NCBI RefSeq assembly: GCF_000690055.1
Contig: NZ_JJNZ01000021.1
Location: 1-63,889 of the forward strand
From: Pseudoalteromonas fuliginea
GTDB lineage: Bacteria; Pseudomonadota; Gammaproteobacteria; Enterobacterales; Alteromonadaceae
DNA length: 63,889 nucleotides
Direction of reading: 5' to 3'
Part shown: positions 1-8,161 of the stretch, in pieces
Layout: every line of letters starts with the position of its first letter
Position numbering within the stretch: position 1 is the first letter of the stretch
Position numbers and translations under genes: made by a program
Notes under the pieces: model-generated
The model's input: only the letters and a program-made list of their open reading frames with translations
What the model was told of the DNA's origin: nothing
Databases searched by the model: none

Positions 1-41
1 TTTTTTCATGCTCTTGCCCTGGAGTTCATCTTTGCTTTATT

Positions 42-416
42 ATGATGGCTTCGTACATATCTAGTTTATTTGTGGACATAACTACTGCAGCTCCACATTT
101 AAAGTTGTTTATATTTGATGTACTAACAATTGCCGCTATTCTTATGTGGCGTATTTTTTTAGGACGTAAAATACCGTACGGATTTTATTATCTTATTGTA
201 GGGCTTTGTATCAATGCCTCACTGTTTATGGGCATGTATATTGATAATACTCTTTATGGCAATTGGGACTTTTGGTGGCTGTGGATGCTGTATGGTTTCT
301 TTATGCTTGTTATTGATATTACGATGGCACTAATATTAATTATCAATAAAGACTTACTGAAGCTGGTTTGGTTAATTAAAAAATTAAAGACATCATCTAT
401 ATCAAAGCTAAATTAG
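42..416 (+). CDS. small hypothetical membrane protein
   Basis: I do not recognise this 124-residue protein. It has three hydrophobic stretches at about residues 21-40, 48-67 and 77-101, so it is probably a three-pass inner-membrane protein with a Lys-rich cytoplasmic tail. An aromatic cluster (WDFWWLW) precedes the third segment. Two ATG codons in tandem (42 and 45) leave the exact start open. It converges on coaD, and its stop codon lies in the arm of a 10-bp inverted repeat. The start of the region may belong to an upstream transcript outside the window. Confidence 0.6.
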   Translation: MMASYISSLFVDITTAAPHLKLFIFDVLTIAAILMWRIFLGRKIPYGFYYLIVGLCINASLFMGMYIDNTLYGNWDFWWLWMLYGFFMLVIDITMALILIINKDLLKLVWLIKKLKTSSISKLN

Positions 417-437
417 CGCATACGAGTTATGCGCTAA
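413..437. terminator. convergent hairpin between ORF1 and coaD
   Basis: A perfect 10-bp stem (TTAGCGCATA / TATGCGCTAA) with a 5-nt loop lies between two convergent genes. The stop codon of the upstream gene is inside the left arm. Neither side has a strong T tract, so this is a weak or structure-only terminator. Confidence 0.55.
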
Positions 438-449
438 CGCAGTAAATTA

Positions 450-953
<504 letters not shown>

Positions 954-1135
954 TTATTATTTTAGCGTTAGTTTAACAGTGTTTAGGGCACAAATCAGCT
1001 TTGCCCAAATAGATTATTTATTCAGTTCCTAATGATGGTTAAGGAGTAAGTGTGTTTTAATCGATAATATTTGTTTATACTGCGTGGTCTATTTTTAGTG
1101 TAATGTAGTGCATAAGATAATTAGAGTATTAGCGT

Positions 1136-1789
1136 ATGAATACCAAGGATAAAATAATACACACCAGTATTTCGTTATTTAATGAGCAAGGTGAGCGTGC
1201 AATATCAACCAATCATATAGCGTCGCATTTAGGGATGAGCCCCGGTAATCTTTACTACCATTTTAAAAATAAAGAAGACATTATTCGTCATATATTTGCG
1301 TTATATCGCGATCATTTAAGTACGCAATTTAAACCTATCAACAAAAATGACGATGCATTTAACCACTTAACAGCTTATTTAGATTCGTTGTTTGAATTGA
1401 TGTGGCGCTATCATTTTTTTTACGACAACCTCGGCGATATACTCGCCAGAGACGCTGATTTGAAGCAAGCTTACATTGATTTCCAACTCGAATTATTAGA
1501 ACAAGTGCGAAAAATTATACTGGGGCTTCGCGACAGTGAAATGATTGCAATTGATGAGCAAGATGTCATTGATTTAGCCCATACGCTTAAGCTAACGGTT
1601 AGCTTTTGGACGCCTTATATAAAAGCCCGCAGGCCAAGCGGTACCCTTGCTGAGCAAGATATATATCACGGTATTTTAAAAGTACTTACATTGTTTAGAG
1701 CGTATAGTACTGATAAAAGTATCGATAAAATGAACCTGCTACGCGAAAAATACACCGAATTAGCACAACACGCGCAAACTGTTGCCTAA
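1136..1789 (+). CDS. TetR/AcrR-family transcriptional regulator
   Basis: A 217-residue protein with an N-terminal TetR helix-turn-helix at about residues 20-50; the recognition region reads MSPGNLYYHFKNKED, typical of the family. The remaining helical domain would bind a ligand and form the dimer, but its inducer cannot be told from sequence. No efflux gene is adjacent (coaD is divergent, thiI follows after about 100 bp), so the target is unclear and autoregulation through the coaD-side spacer is only an inference. Confidence 0.9.
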   Translation: MNTKDKIIHTSISLFNEQGERAISTNHIASHLGMSPGNLYYHFKNKEDIIRHIFALYRDHLSTQFKPINKNDDAFNHLTAYLDSLFELMWRYHFFYDNLGDILARDADLKQAYIDFQLELLEQVRKIILGLRDSEMIAIDEQDVIDLAHTLKLTVSFWTPYIKARRPSGTLAEQDIYHGILKVLTLFRAYSTDKSIDKMNLLREKYTELAQHAQTVA

Positions 1790-1828
1790 TCGCTAGTCAT
1801 TGGCTGTTTCCTAGACGCTGAATTTTTT

Positions 1829-1836
1829 GCTATAAT
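1829..1836 (+). promoter_or_regulatory. extended -10 promoter of thiI
   Basis: TGCTATAAT, a perfect extended -10 element, lies about 50 bp before the thiI start. No good -35 box is visible at the expected distance, which is common for extended -10 promoters. Confidence 0.6.
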
Positions 1837-1886
1837 CGCGCGCCAAATGCCTGGGAGCGCGAATTCCCGCAGTCTAAGAGTGAACT

Positions 1887-3344
1887 ATGCTTAAATTTAT
1901 CGTCAAACTACATCCTGAAATAGCCATTAAAAGCCGTTCAGTCCGTAAACGCTTTACTAAAGTGTTAGAAAATAACATTAAAATTGTATTGCGCCGTGTT
2001 GACGAAAAAGTACAAGTTAGAAATAACTGGGATAATATTTCAGTTGTTACAAAGCTTGAAGATGCGCAAGTTCGTTTAGATTTTATCGATAGCCTTAAAC
2101 GCATACCTGGCATCGTTCAATTTATTGAAGTAACCGAAACACAATTCGAAACTCTTGATGATATTTACCAAAAAACAATAGCGTTAGTTGGGCATACAAT
2201 TATAGGTAAAACCTTTTGTGTTCGTGCTAAGCGTATAGGTCAACATGACTTTACCTCAACTGATTTAGAGCGTTATGTTGGTGGTGGATTGAATCAACAT
2301 ATTGAAGGCGCAAGCGTTAAACTTAGCCGTCCAGAAGTAACAATACGTTTAGAAGTAAAAGACGACAAAGCTTACATTGTTTCGCAAACGCATTTTGGTA
2401 TGGCTGGTTTTCCACTACCAACGCAAGAAGATGTGTTGTCGCTTATGTCTGGTGGTTTTGACTCTGGCGTAGCAAGTTATCAAATGATTCGTAAAGGCGC
2501 ACGTACGCACTTTTTATTCTTTAATCTAGGTGGCGCAGCGCACGAAATTGGTGTTAAGCAAGCAAGTTACTACTTATGGAAAAAATACAGCTCTACACAT
2601 AAAGTTAAATTTGTAACGGTTGATTTTGAACCTGTTGTTGCTGAAATTTTAGAAAACGTTGAAAACAGCCAAATGGGTGTTGTGCTTAAACGTATGATGA
2701 TGCGAGCTGGAAGTGTAGTGGCTGAAAAGTTAAACATTCAAGCACTTGTCACTGGTGAAAGTATTGGCCAAGTATCTAGTCAAACATTAGCGAATTTAAG
2801 CGTGATTGACCGTGTTACTGAAACGCTTATTTTACGCCCGCTAATTCAAAATGATAAACAAGAAATTATTAATCTTGCTCGCCAAATTGGTACAGCTGAA
2901 ATGGCAGAAACAATGCCTGAATACTGTGGTGTTATTTCTAAAAAACCGACAGTTAAAGCCAAGATTGAAGTAATAGAAGCCGAAGAAGAAAAGTTCGATT
3001 TTGATGTGCTAGATACCGTAGTAAATAACGCACGTATAATGGATGTGCGTGATATTGACGTTGAAGCCAAACAAGAACTTAAAGAAGCTGAATCGGTTGC
3101 TGATTTACCTGTAGGCTCTGTGGTAGTTGATATTCGTTCACCAGAAGAAGAAGAAGCTGCACCGCTAGAAATCGACGGTGTTGAAGTGGTGCATTTACCG
3201 TTCTTTCGTCTGGCGACTAAGTTTGGTGATTTACCAAAAGACACCGACTACTATTTATATTGTGACAGAGGCGTAATGAGCCAACTACAGGCACTTATGC
3301 TGCACGAACAGGGCTTCGAAACTGTAAAAGTTTATCGCCCGTAA
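1887..3344 (+). CDS. thiI: tRNA uridine 4-sulfurtransferase / thiazole sulfur carrier ThiI
   Basis: Inserts sulfur at U8 of tRNAs (4-thiouridine) and, in enterobacteria, also passes sulfur to ThiS for thiamine thiazole synthesis. The 485 residues match the long form of the family: a ferredoxin-like and THUMP region (about 1-165), a PP-loop ATPase with SGGFDS at 188-193, a conserved Cys in the EYCG stretch, and a C-terminal rhodanese domain whose persulfide Cys is in YLYCDRG (about residue 459). The rhodanese domain means it can take sulfur from IscS directly. It is followed at once by a strong terminator. Confidence 0.97.
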   Translation: MLKFIVKLHPEIAIKSRSVRKRFTKVLENNIKIVLRRVDEKVQVRNNWDNISVVTKLEDAQVRLDFIDSLKRIPGIVQFIEVTETQFETLDDIYQKTIALVGHTIIGKTFCVRAKRIGQHDFTSTDLERYVGGGLNQHIEGASVKLSRPEVTIRLEVKDDKAYIVSQTHFGMAGFPLPTQEDVLSLMSGGFDSGVASYQMIRKGARTHFLFFNLGGAAHEIGVKQASYYLWKKYSSTHKVKFVTVDFEPVVAEILENVENSQMGVVLKRMMMRAGSVVAEKLNIQALVTGESIGQVSSQTLANLSVIDRVTETLILRPLIQNDKQEIINLARQIGTAEMAETMPEYCGVISKKPTVKAKIEVIEAEEEKFDFDVLDTVVNNARIMDVRDIDVEAKQELKEAESVADLPVGSVVVDIRSPEEEEAAPLEIDGVEVVHLPFFRLATKFGDLPKDTDYYLYCDRGVMSQLQALMLHEQGFETVKVYRP

Positions 3345-3360
3345 AGTTAAAGCTTATGTA

Positions 3361-3388
3361 AGCGTGGTTTATACCACGCTTTTTTTTG
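3361..3388 (+). terminator. thiI intrinsic terminator
   Basis: An 8-bp stem (AGCGTGGT / ACCACGCT) with a TTAT loop is followed by a run of eight T. The hairpin overlaps the 3' end of the convergent panE-like gene: the TAA stop of that gene begins in the loop. Confidence 0.9.
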
Positions 3389-4271
3389 CCTTAATTTTGA
3401 CAAGTAACTCATCGTTGTAAGGCGTTGGAATACCGTGAAGTTTACCTTGCTGGCTAATATAGCCGCATATAGCTGAGATTTCAGTTTCTCTTTTATACGT
3501 TAGATCTTGCTGCATTGATGAGTAATTATTTGCGGTTAACTCCATTATTTTATAAGCGGTATTGAGTGCTTTAATTAATGGAATATTAAGCCCTTGAGCC
3601 TTTGCAATATTACATGCTTCAGTGAGTGCATTAAAAATTATTGTGTTGTACTTAGGTGCACGTAATTCGCCATTTCTTACATTACTTAAAGCGCTTAATG
3701 GGTTAATGGCAATATTTACGAGTAGTTTTTCAAAACGAAGCTGCTGAATGTTATTAGTAAATGTTAGGTTGGGTATTACTTTAAAAATATCAGCTATTGG
3801 CGCACTATTTTGAAGTGCTAGCTCATTACAGCCACCAATAACGCTTTGTCCTTCACCAGTGTGTTGCACAATATATTGGTTTGATTTAAAGCCCGCTATG
3901 CTTGTCGTTAAAAAGTAGAGTGCTTGATGGGTGTTTAGTTGGCTATTTACCTCATCAACATTACCCATTCCGTTATGCGAAAGTACAATAGAGCAATGAA
4001 TTGGTAAAAATGGCTTTATTTGTGAAAACGCATCAAGTACTTGAAAAGCTTTAACAGTAAATAAAACAACATCAAATTCAGCAGCTTTATTTAGCTGATT
4101 TAATGAAATAAATTGAGCGTCAATTTTTTTAGAGGTCCTTTTACCTCGACTATAAAAGCGGGTATTTTTTGGGCTTTTACGAGTTAAAACACTGACATTA
4201 TGCGATGCGCTTAAAAAGTGGCTAAGTAATAAGCCAATAGCACCATCGCCAACGATTAAAATATTAGCCAT
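3369..4271 (-). CDS. panE: ketopantoate reductase family (PanE/ApbA-like)
   Basis: Likely 2-dehydropantoate 2-reductase, the NADPH-dependent step that makes pantoate for coenzyme A. The 300-residue protein begins with a Rossmann fold glycine motif (GDGAIG, residues 8-13) and has the second conserved region with a family-like helical C-terminal domain (LVNIAINPLSAL). The usual GAGAIG has Asp at the second position here. It overlaps the upstream VanZ gene by 8 bp, so the two are co-transcribed. Paralogues of unknown substrate exist in this family, so the exact reaction is not certain. Confidence 0.85.
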   Translation of the reverse strand: MANILIVGDGAIGLLLSHFLSASHNVSVLTRKSPKNTRFYSRGKRTSKKIDAQFISLNQLNKAAEFDVVLFTVKAFQVLDAFSQIKPFLPIHCSIVLSHNGMGNVDEVNSQLNTHQALYFLTTSIAGFKSNQYIVQHTGEGQSVIGGCNELALQNSAPIADIFKVIPNLTFTNNIQQLRFEKLLVNIAINPLSALSNVRNGELRAPKYNTIIFNALTEACNIAKAQGLNIPLIKALNTAYKIMELTANNYSSMQQDLTYKRETEISAICGYISQQGKLHGIPTPYNDELLVKIKAKKSVV

Positions 4272-4617
4272 ATGGGTTCTTTTTTCGAGATGTAAAAATT
4301 ACTCTAAGTAAAAAGTAGCTTGCAGCACCTGCAAAATCAGCAAAAAAATCACCGAGTGATGCCTGCCTATACGGGAGTGCGTCTTGCATTATTTCTATAG
4401 ATGCGCCATAGCCTGCCAATAAAAGTATTTGCGCATATAAAGGAAGTTTAAACGCTTTATCCATTATTATGGCTAGTATAAAAAAAATCCCAAAATGAGC
4501 GACTTTATCAACGTGAGGGAATAAATTTACAACGCCACCTTTTATTTCTTTAGCAAATAAAAGGGTAAAAGCCACAATGCTAATTAAAAAAATTGCTTGG
4601 TAAACACGCCTTGTCAC
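4264..4617 (-). CDS. VanZ-like family membrane protein
   Basis: A 117-residue protein with about four hydrophobic segments and the VanZ-family pattern VDKVAHFGIFF near residue 38 and an E-x-x-Q-motif region (IEIMQDALPYRQASLGDFFAD) followed by a last membrane segment. The biochemical role of these small VanZ-like proteins is not established. Its end overlaps the panE-like gene by 8 bp, suggesting translational coupling. Confidence 0.8.
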   Translation of the reverse strand: MTRRVYQAIFLISIVAFTLLFAKEIKGGVVNLFPHVDKVAHFGIFFILAIIMDKAFKLPLYAQILLLAGYGASIEIMQDALPYRQASLGDFFADFAGAASYFLLRVIFTSRKKNPYG

Positions 4618-4723
4618 GACAAATCCTAAAATCGCTTAAAAAAGAGACCGCAGTATATCAAACTAATTTAGTATCGCACCTGAACAAGATGCAGAAAAAT
4701 GTAAAGAATTATAATTTTAGCGT

Positions 4724-4729
4724 TATAAT
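4724..4729 (+). promoter_or_regulatory. candidate -10 box of yajQ
   Basis: A TATAAT hexamer 40 bp before the yajQ start; the -35 region is not convincing. Confidence 0.4.
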
Positions 4730-4768
4730 TGCCACATAAAATTAAGATTAAATAGTTAGGAGAAACCA

Positions 4769-5251
4769 ATGCCTTCATTTGATATTGTATCTGAAGTAGA
4801 AATGAACGAAGCTAAAAATGCGGTTGACAACGCCAACCGTGAGCTAGAGACCCGTTTTGATTTTAGAGGTGTTGATGCATCTATTGAATTAAATGACAAA
4901 ACAATTAAATTAAAAGCTGAAGCTGATTCTCAAGTTATGCAATTGTTTGATATTTTGGCAAACAAAATCTCTAAGCGTGGTATGGATGTATCAAGCTTAG
5001 AGCTTCAAGATATTACTCGTGCAGGTAAAAATGTATTTCGTAACGTTGGCTTAAAGCAAGGTATCGAAAAAGACATGGCTAAAAAAGTAGTTAAGGCCAT
5101 TAAAGACTCTAAAGTTAAAGTTCAAGCCGCTATTCAAGGCGAAGAAGTACGCGTTACTGGTAAAAAGCGTGACGATCTTCAAGAGGCTATGCAAGTAGTG
5201 CGTAGCGCTGAGCTAGGTCAGCCTTTTCAGTTTAAAAACTTTCGCGACTAA
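4769..5251 (+). CDS. yajQ: YajQ-family nucleotide-binding protein
   Basis: A 160-residue protein matching YajQ (DUF520, now UPF0234) over its whole length, starting PSFDIVSEV and ending in the usual QFxNFR stretch. It folds as two ferredoxin-like domains. YajQ of Xanthomonas has been reported to bind cyclic di-GMP and act with a LysR-type regulator; whether this one does is not shown. The start follows a good ribosome binding site (TAGGAG). It is monocistronic. Confidence 0.95.
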   Translation: MPSFDIVSEVEMNEAKNAVDNANRELETRFDFRGVDASIELNDKTIKLKAEADSQVMQLFDILANKISKRGMDVSSLELQDITRAGKNVFRNVGLKQGIEKDMAKKVVKAIKDSKVKVQAAIQGEEVRVTGKKRDDLQEAMQVVRSAELGQPFQFKNFRD

Positions 5252-5298
5252 AGTACACCAGCTAGAACCTAGCTAACGAGTGTGTAAAATGTATTAAT

Positions 5299-5328
5299 AA
5301 AAGCTAAGCAGCAATGTTTGGCTTTTTT
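5299..5328 (+). terminator. yajQ terminator
   Basis: Imperfect stem with G-T pairs (AAAAGCTAA / TTTGGCTTTT) followed by T residues, 50 bp after the yajQ stop. Confidence 0.55.
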
Positions 5329-5427
5329 GTGAGGTTATTTTTCGTATTTATCATAGATGAATCTATCTTTAGCTGTATAGACGTCCATTGACATTTATAA
5401 ACAAAATACCCACAATAGCGGCATATT

Positions 5428-5583
5428 TTCAAGGTGCTTGCTAGCCACTTCATGTAATGATTTTTTTAGCAGGATAATCGGGAAGTTGGTGAGTTTTCAT
5501 GATGACTACAAGCCCAACACTGCCCCCGCAACGGTAAAGTATTGCATGTTTTTATATGCTTACTGAGTCCGGAGACCGGCCTT
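5428..5583 (+). ncRNA. cobalamin riboswitch
   Basis: The region holds the conserved landmarks of the cobalamin (adenosylcobalamin) riboswitch in order: an AGGTGCTTG entry segment, GGGAAGTTGGTGA, the core CTGCCCCCGCAACGGTAA at about 5520-5537, and the closing GAGTCCGGAGACCGGCC. It ends about 50 bp before the chosen btuB start, so B12 would repress the receptor at the level of translation or transcription. The spacer between yajQ and btuB is otherwise without genes. Confidence 0.95.
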
Positions 5584-5635
5584 GATGCAATCTTACTTAC
5601 TTAAATCTTTGCGGTGGGCAAAGGTAGGGGACCTC

Positions 5636-7462
5636 ATGTTAAACAAAACAACTCTAGGCGTTGCAATTTCTGCTGCGCTTTCATTTTCTGTGTCTGGTGC
5701 AGAGCAATCAATTGAAAAAATAACCGTTACAGCTAATAAGTTTGAGCAATCAATTAACGACGTTTTAGCGAGTGTAAATGTTATTGAACGTGCTGAAATA
5801 GAAGCTAGTAACGTACGCGATTTACCTACACTTTTAAGCACGCGAGTGGGTTTTCAGGTTAATCCAAACGGTGGTTTTGGTCAAAATACAGGTGTGTCAC
5901 TTCGTGGTACGGGCTCTGGCGATACGTTGATTTTAATTGACGGTGTACGTACAGGCTCAGCAACACTAGGTCAAAAAGCATTAAATAATGTCCCTCTAAA
6001 TAGTATTGAACGCATAGAAATTATTAAAGGCTCTCGCGCGGCTGTTTATGGCTCTGATGCACTCGCTGGTGTTATTAATATTATTACGCGTGAGTCAGAT
6101 AACTTATCCCTAAGCGCTACATTTGGTTCTGACTCTTATCAAAATTATCAAGTTGCAGGCTTTGTAAAATCAGATGATATAACAACAGCATTTAACGCAG
6201 GCTTTGAAAAAACAGATAACTTTGATGTACTGCAAGGCGTAGCACCTGATGAAGATGGCTATGAAAATAAAAACCTTGGTTTTAAAGTTAACTACACCGA
6301 TGCACATTACGGCGACTTTAAGTTATTAGGCCAATACAGTGAAGGCTATGCAGATTACGACAGTCGCTTTAGCCCAGCAGACAGTACGATTGAACGAGAT
6401 GATTTTAAAAACTATCAACTTTCTGCAGGTTGGAGTAAAAACTACACTAACCAAACGCATAGTATTGATTTAGCGCTTTCAACAGATGATTCAGATAACA
6501 CTTATGTTGATTTTTCGGTTGGGCCAACAATAAGTACATTTATAACTAAACGCACACAAATTGATTATAACGGCCAGTACCTGTTATCTAATGAACTTAA
6601 CATTAGCGGTGGTATTAATTGGTACAACGATGATGTGTCGCATAGTTCGCAACTATTTGTTGAAGACAGCCGCGATGTACTTGCTGTGTTTGTAGGTGCT
6701 TACTACGATGCAGATAAAGTACTGGCTAATTTAACAGTTCGCCAAGATGATGACGAGCAATTTGGCGATGAAACAACGTATACCGCCGCTGCGGGTTATC
6801 ATTTATCTGAAGATGCAACATTTCGTATAAGCCAAAGTACTGGCTTTAAAGCTCCTACATTTAACGATTTATATTATCCACTTTATGGTAACCCTGATTT
6901 ACAACCTGAAAAATCAGTAAACCGTGAGTTAGGTTTGAGTGTAGATTTTGATATCGCGCAAGTTGATATTGCAGTATTTAGAAACGATATAGAAGATAAG
7001 ATTGATTACGATGCAAACTTTGCATTGGCTAATATCGATGAAGCACGCTACGAAGGGGTTGAATTTAGCTTATCTCAGCAGTTTTTTGGTTTTGATAGCA
7101 ACCTTAACTTTGCTTACTTAAGCGCTGAAGACGAAGAAACGGGCGCAGAGTTGCGTAATGTTGCTAAACGTACTTTTAACTGGGAACTTGCAAAACAGTT
7201 TGGTGCTTTTGATGCAAGCTTAGACATGCAATACCGTAGCGACCGACAAGGTGCTGTGACGCGCTTAGGCTCTTATACACTTTGGAACTTAGCGGGTAAT
7301 TATCAAGTAAATGAACATATTGAAGTTTCGCTTCGTGTAGAAAACTTATTTGATAAAGAATATAACGCTGTTGATTCAAACGCTGATTTTACAACGGGTG
7401 AAGTGTATTACTACAACACGCCAGAGCGTCGCTTTTTTGCAGGCGCAAGCTACCAGTTTTAA
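5636..7462 (+). CDS. btuB: TonB-dependent vitamin B12 receptor
   Basis: Outer-membrane receptor that imports cobalamins with TonB/ExbBD energy. The ATG at 5636 gives 608 residues, near the 614 of E. coli BtuB, with a signal peptide (LGVAISAALSFSVSG) and then the TonB-box region EKITVTANK. The plug domain carries the LRGTGSGDTLILIDG and SRAAVYGSDALAGVINIIT signatures, followed by a 22-strand barrel ending in aromatic Phe (SYQF). An in-frame TTG/ATG start at 5582/5585 would lie in the riboswitch end and places a polar leader before the signal peptide, so I reject it. GGTAGGGG precedes ATG 5636. Confidence 0.93.
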   Translation: MLNKTTLGVAISAALSFSVSGAEQSIEKITVTANKFEQSINDVLASVNVIERAEIEASNVRDLPTLLSTRVGFQVNPNGGFGQNTGVSLRGTGSGDTLILIDGVRTGSATLGQKALNNVPLNSIERIEIIKGSRAAVYGSDALAGVINIITRESDNLSLSATFGSDSYQNYQVAGFVKSDDITTAFNAGFEKTDNFDVLQGVAPDEDGYENKNLGFKVNYTDAHYGDFKLLGQYSEGYADYDSRFSPADSTIERDDFKNYQLSAGWSKNYTNQTHSIDLALSTDDSDNTYVDFSVGPTISTFITKRTQIDYNGQYLLSNELNISGGINWYNDDVSHSSQLFVEDSRDVLAVFVGAYYDADKVLANLTVRQDDDEQFGDETTYTAAAGYHLSEDATFRISQSTGFKAPTFNDLYYPLYGNPDLQPEKSVNRELGLSVDFDIAQVDIAVFRNDIEDKIDYDANFALANIDEARYEGVEFSLSQQFFGFDSNLNFAYLSAEDEETGAELRNVAKRTFNWELAKQFGAFDASLDMQYRSDRQGAVTRLGSYTLWNLAGNYQVNEHIEVSLRVENLFDKEYNAVDSNADFTTGEVYYYNTPERRFFAGASYQF

Positions 7463-7481
7463 CGGTATTTATTAATATTAG

Positions 7482-7507
7482 AAAGCCCGACATATGTCGG
7501 GCTTTTT
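7482..7507. terminator. bidirectional terminator btuB/msrA
   Basis: AAAGCCCGACATATGTCGGGC stem followed by TTTTT; the opposite strand also has T residues after the stem, so it can serve both convergent genes. Confidence 0.9.
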
Positions 7508-7539
7508 AATATTTAGCTAAGTTTAACTACTAAAATTAG

Positions 7540-8076
7540 CTAGTCAGCTAAGAACTCTTTAAATACGGTTTCAAACTTGTGTAACTTAGGTGCTATTAAA
7601 ATACTACAGTAACCCTGCTGTGGATTTTCGTTATAGTAATCTTGGTGATAATGCTCTGCTGGGTAATACGTAGTGGCAGGGCTGACTTCTGTCACAATTG
7701 GCTCAGCGACATGGCTTTGCAGTTGAGCTATCACTTCGTTGGTTTGCTTAAGTTGAGCTTCATCGTGATAGTAAACCACACTTCTATATTGTGTGCCTAT
7801 ATCGTTACCTTGGCGATTCAATTGTGTTGCATCATGCAGTGTGAAAAACATTGCTAAGAGTGTTTCAAAGCTAACTACAGTCGCGTCAAATTCAATTTTA
7901 ACAACCTCAGCGTGACCGGTTGTGCCTGAGCATACAGAATCATATGTTGGGTTATTTGTTTCACCGCCGGTGTAGCCAGAGCTTACGGTTAGTACGCCAT
8001 TTACACGTCTAAATGCAGCATCTATACACCAAAAACAGCCGCCACCAAATGTTGCTACTTGCGTTGTTGAGCTCAT
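7540..8076 (-). CDS. msrA: peptide methionine sulfoxide reductase A
   Basis: Reduces methionine-S-sulfoxide in proteins and free methionine, using thioredoxin. The 178-residue protein starts with the catalytic GGCFWC motif at about residues 12-17 (nucleophilic Cys in CFWC), and has the conserved SGYTGG and YHQDYY regions. The second, resolving-Cys position is represented by the QGYCS stretch near the C-terminus. It is a free-standing MsrA, not fused to MsrB. Confidence 0.97.
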   Translation of the reverse strand: MSSTTQVATFGGGCFWCIDAAFRRVNGVLTVSSGYTGGETNNPTYDSVCSGTTGHAEVVKIEFDATVVSFETLLAMFFTLHDATQLNRQGNDIGTQYRSVVYYHDEAQLKQTNEVIAQLQSHVAEPIVTEVSPATTYYPAEHYHQDYYNENPQQGYCSILIAPKLHKFETVFKEFLAD

Positions 8077-8161
8077 AAGTATTCCTAAAATGTATATGGG
8101 GTTTAAAGGCGAGCATAAATTGTATGCGCCGCAACAACAAGGTTACGGCGCAATTAAGAGG

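Noticed and set aside
2846..3244. 132-codon Ser/Thr-rich minus-strand frame within thiI
   Set aside because: Shadow of thiI; Ser-rich reading is an artefact of the reverse of Glu/Ala-rich coding sequence.
5582..5635. btuB start at TTG/ATG 5582-5585
   Set aside because: Lies in the riboswitch end and adds a polar leader before the signal peptide; ATG 5636 has a good ribosome site.
8125..8152. TGCGCCG/CGGCGCA stem after the RND pump as a terminator
   Set aside because: No T tract on the minus strand; may be only a spacer structure.
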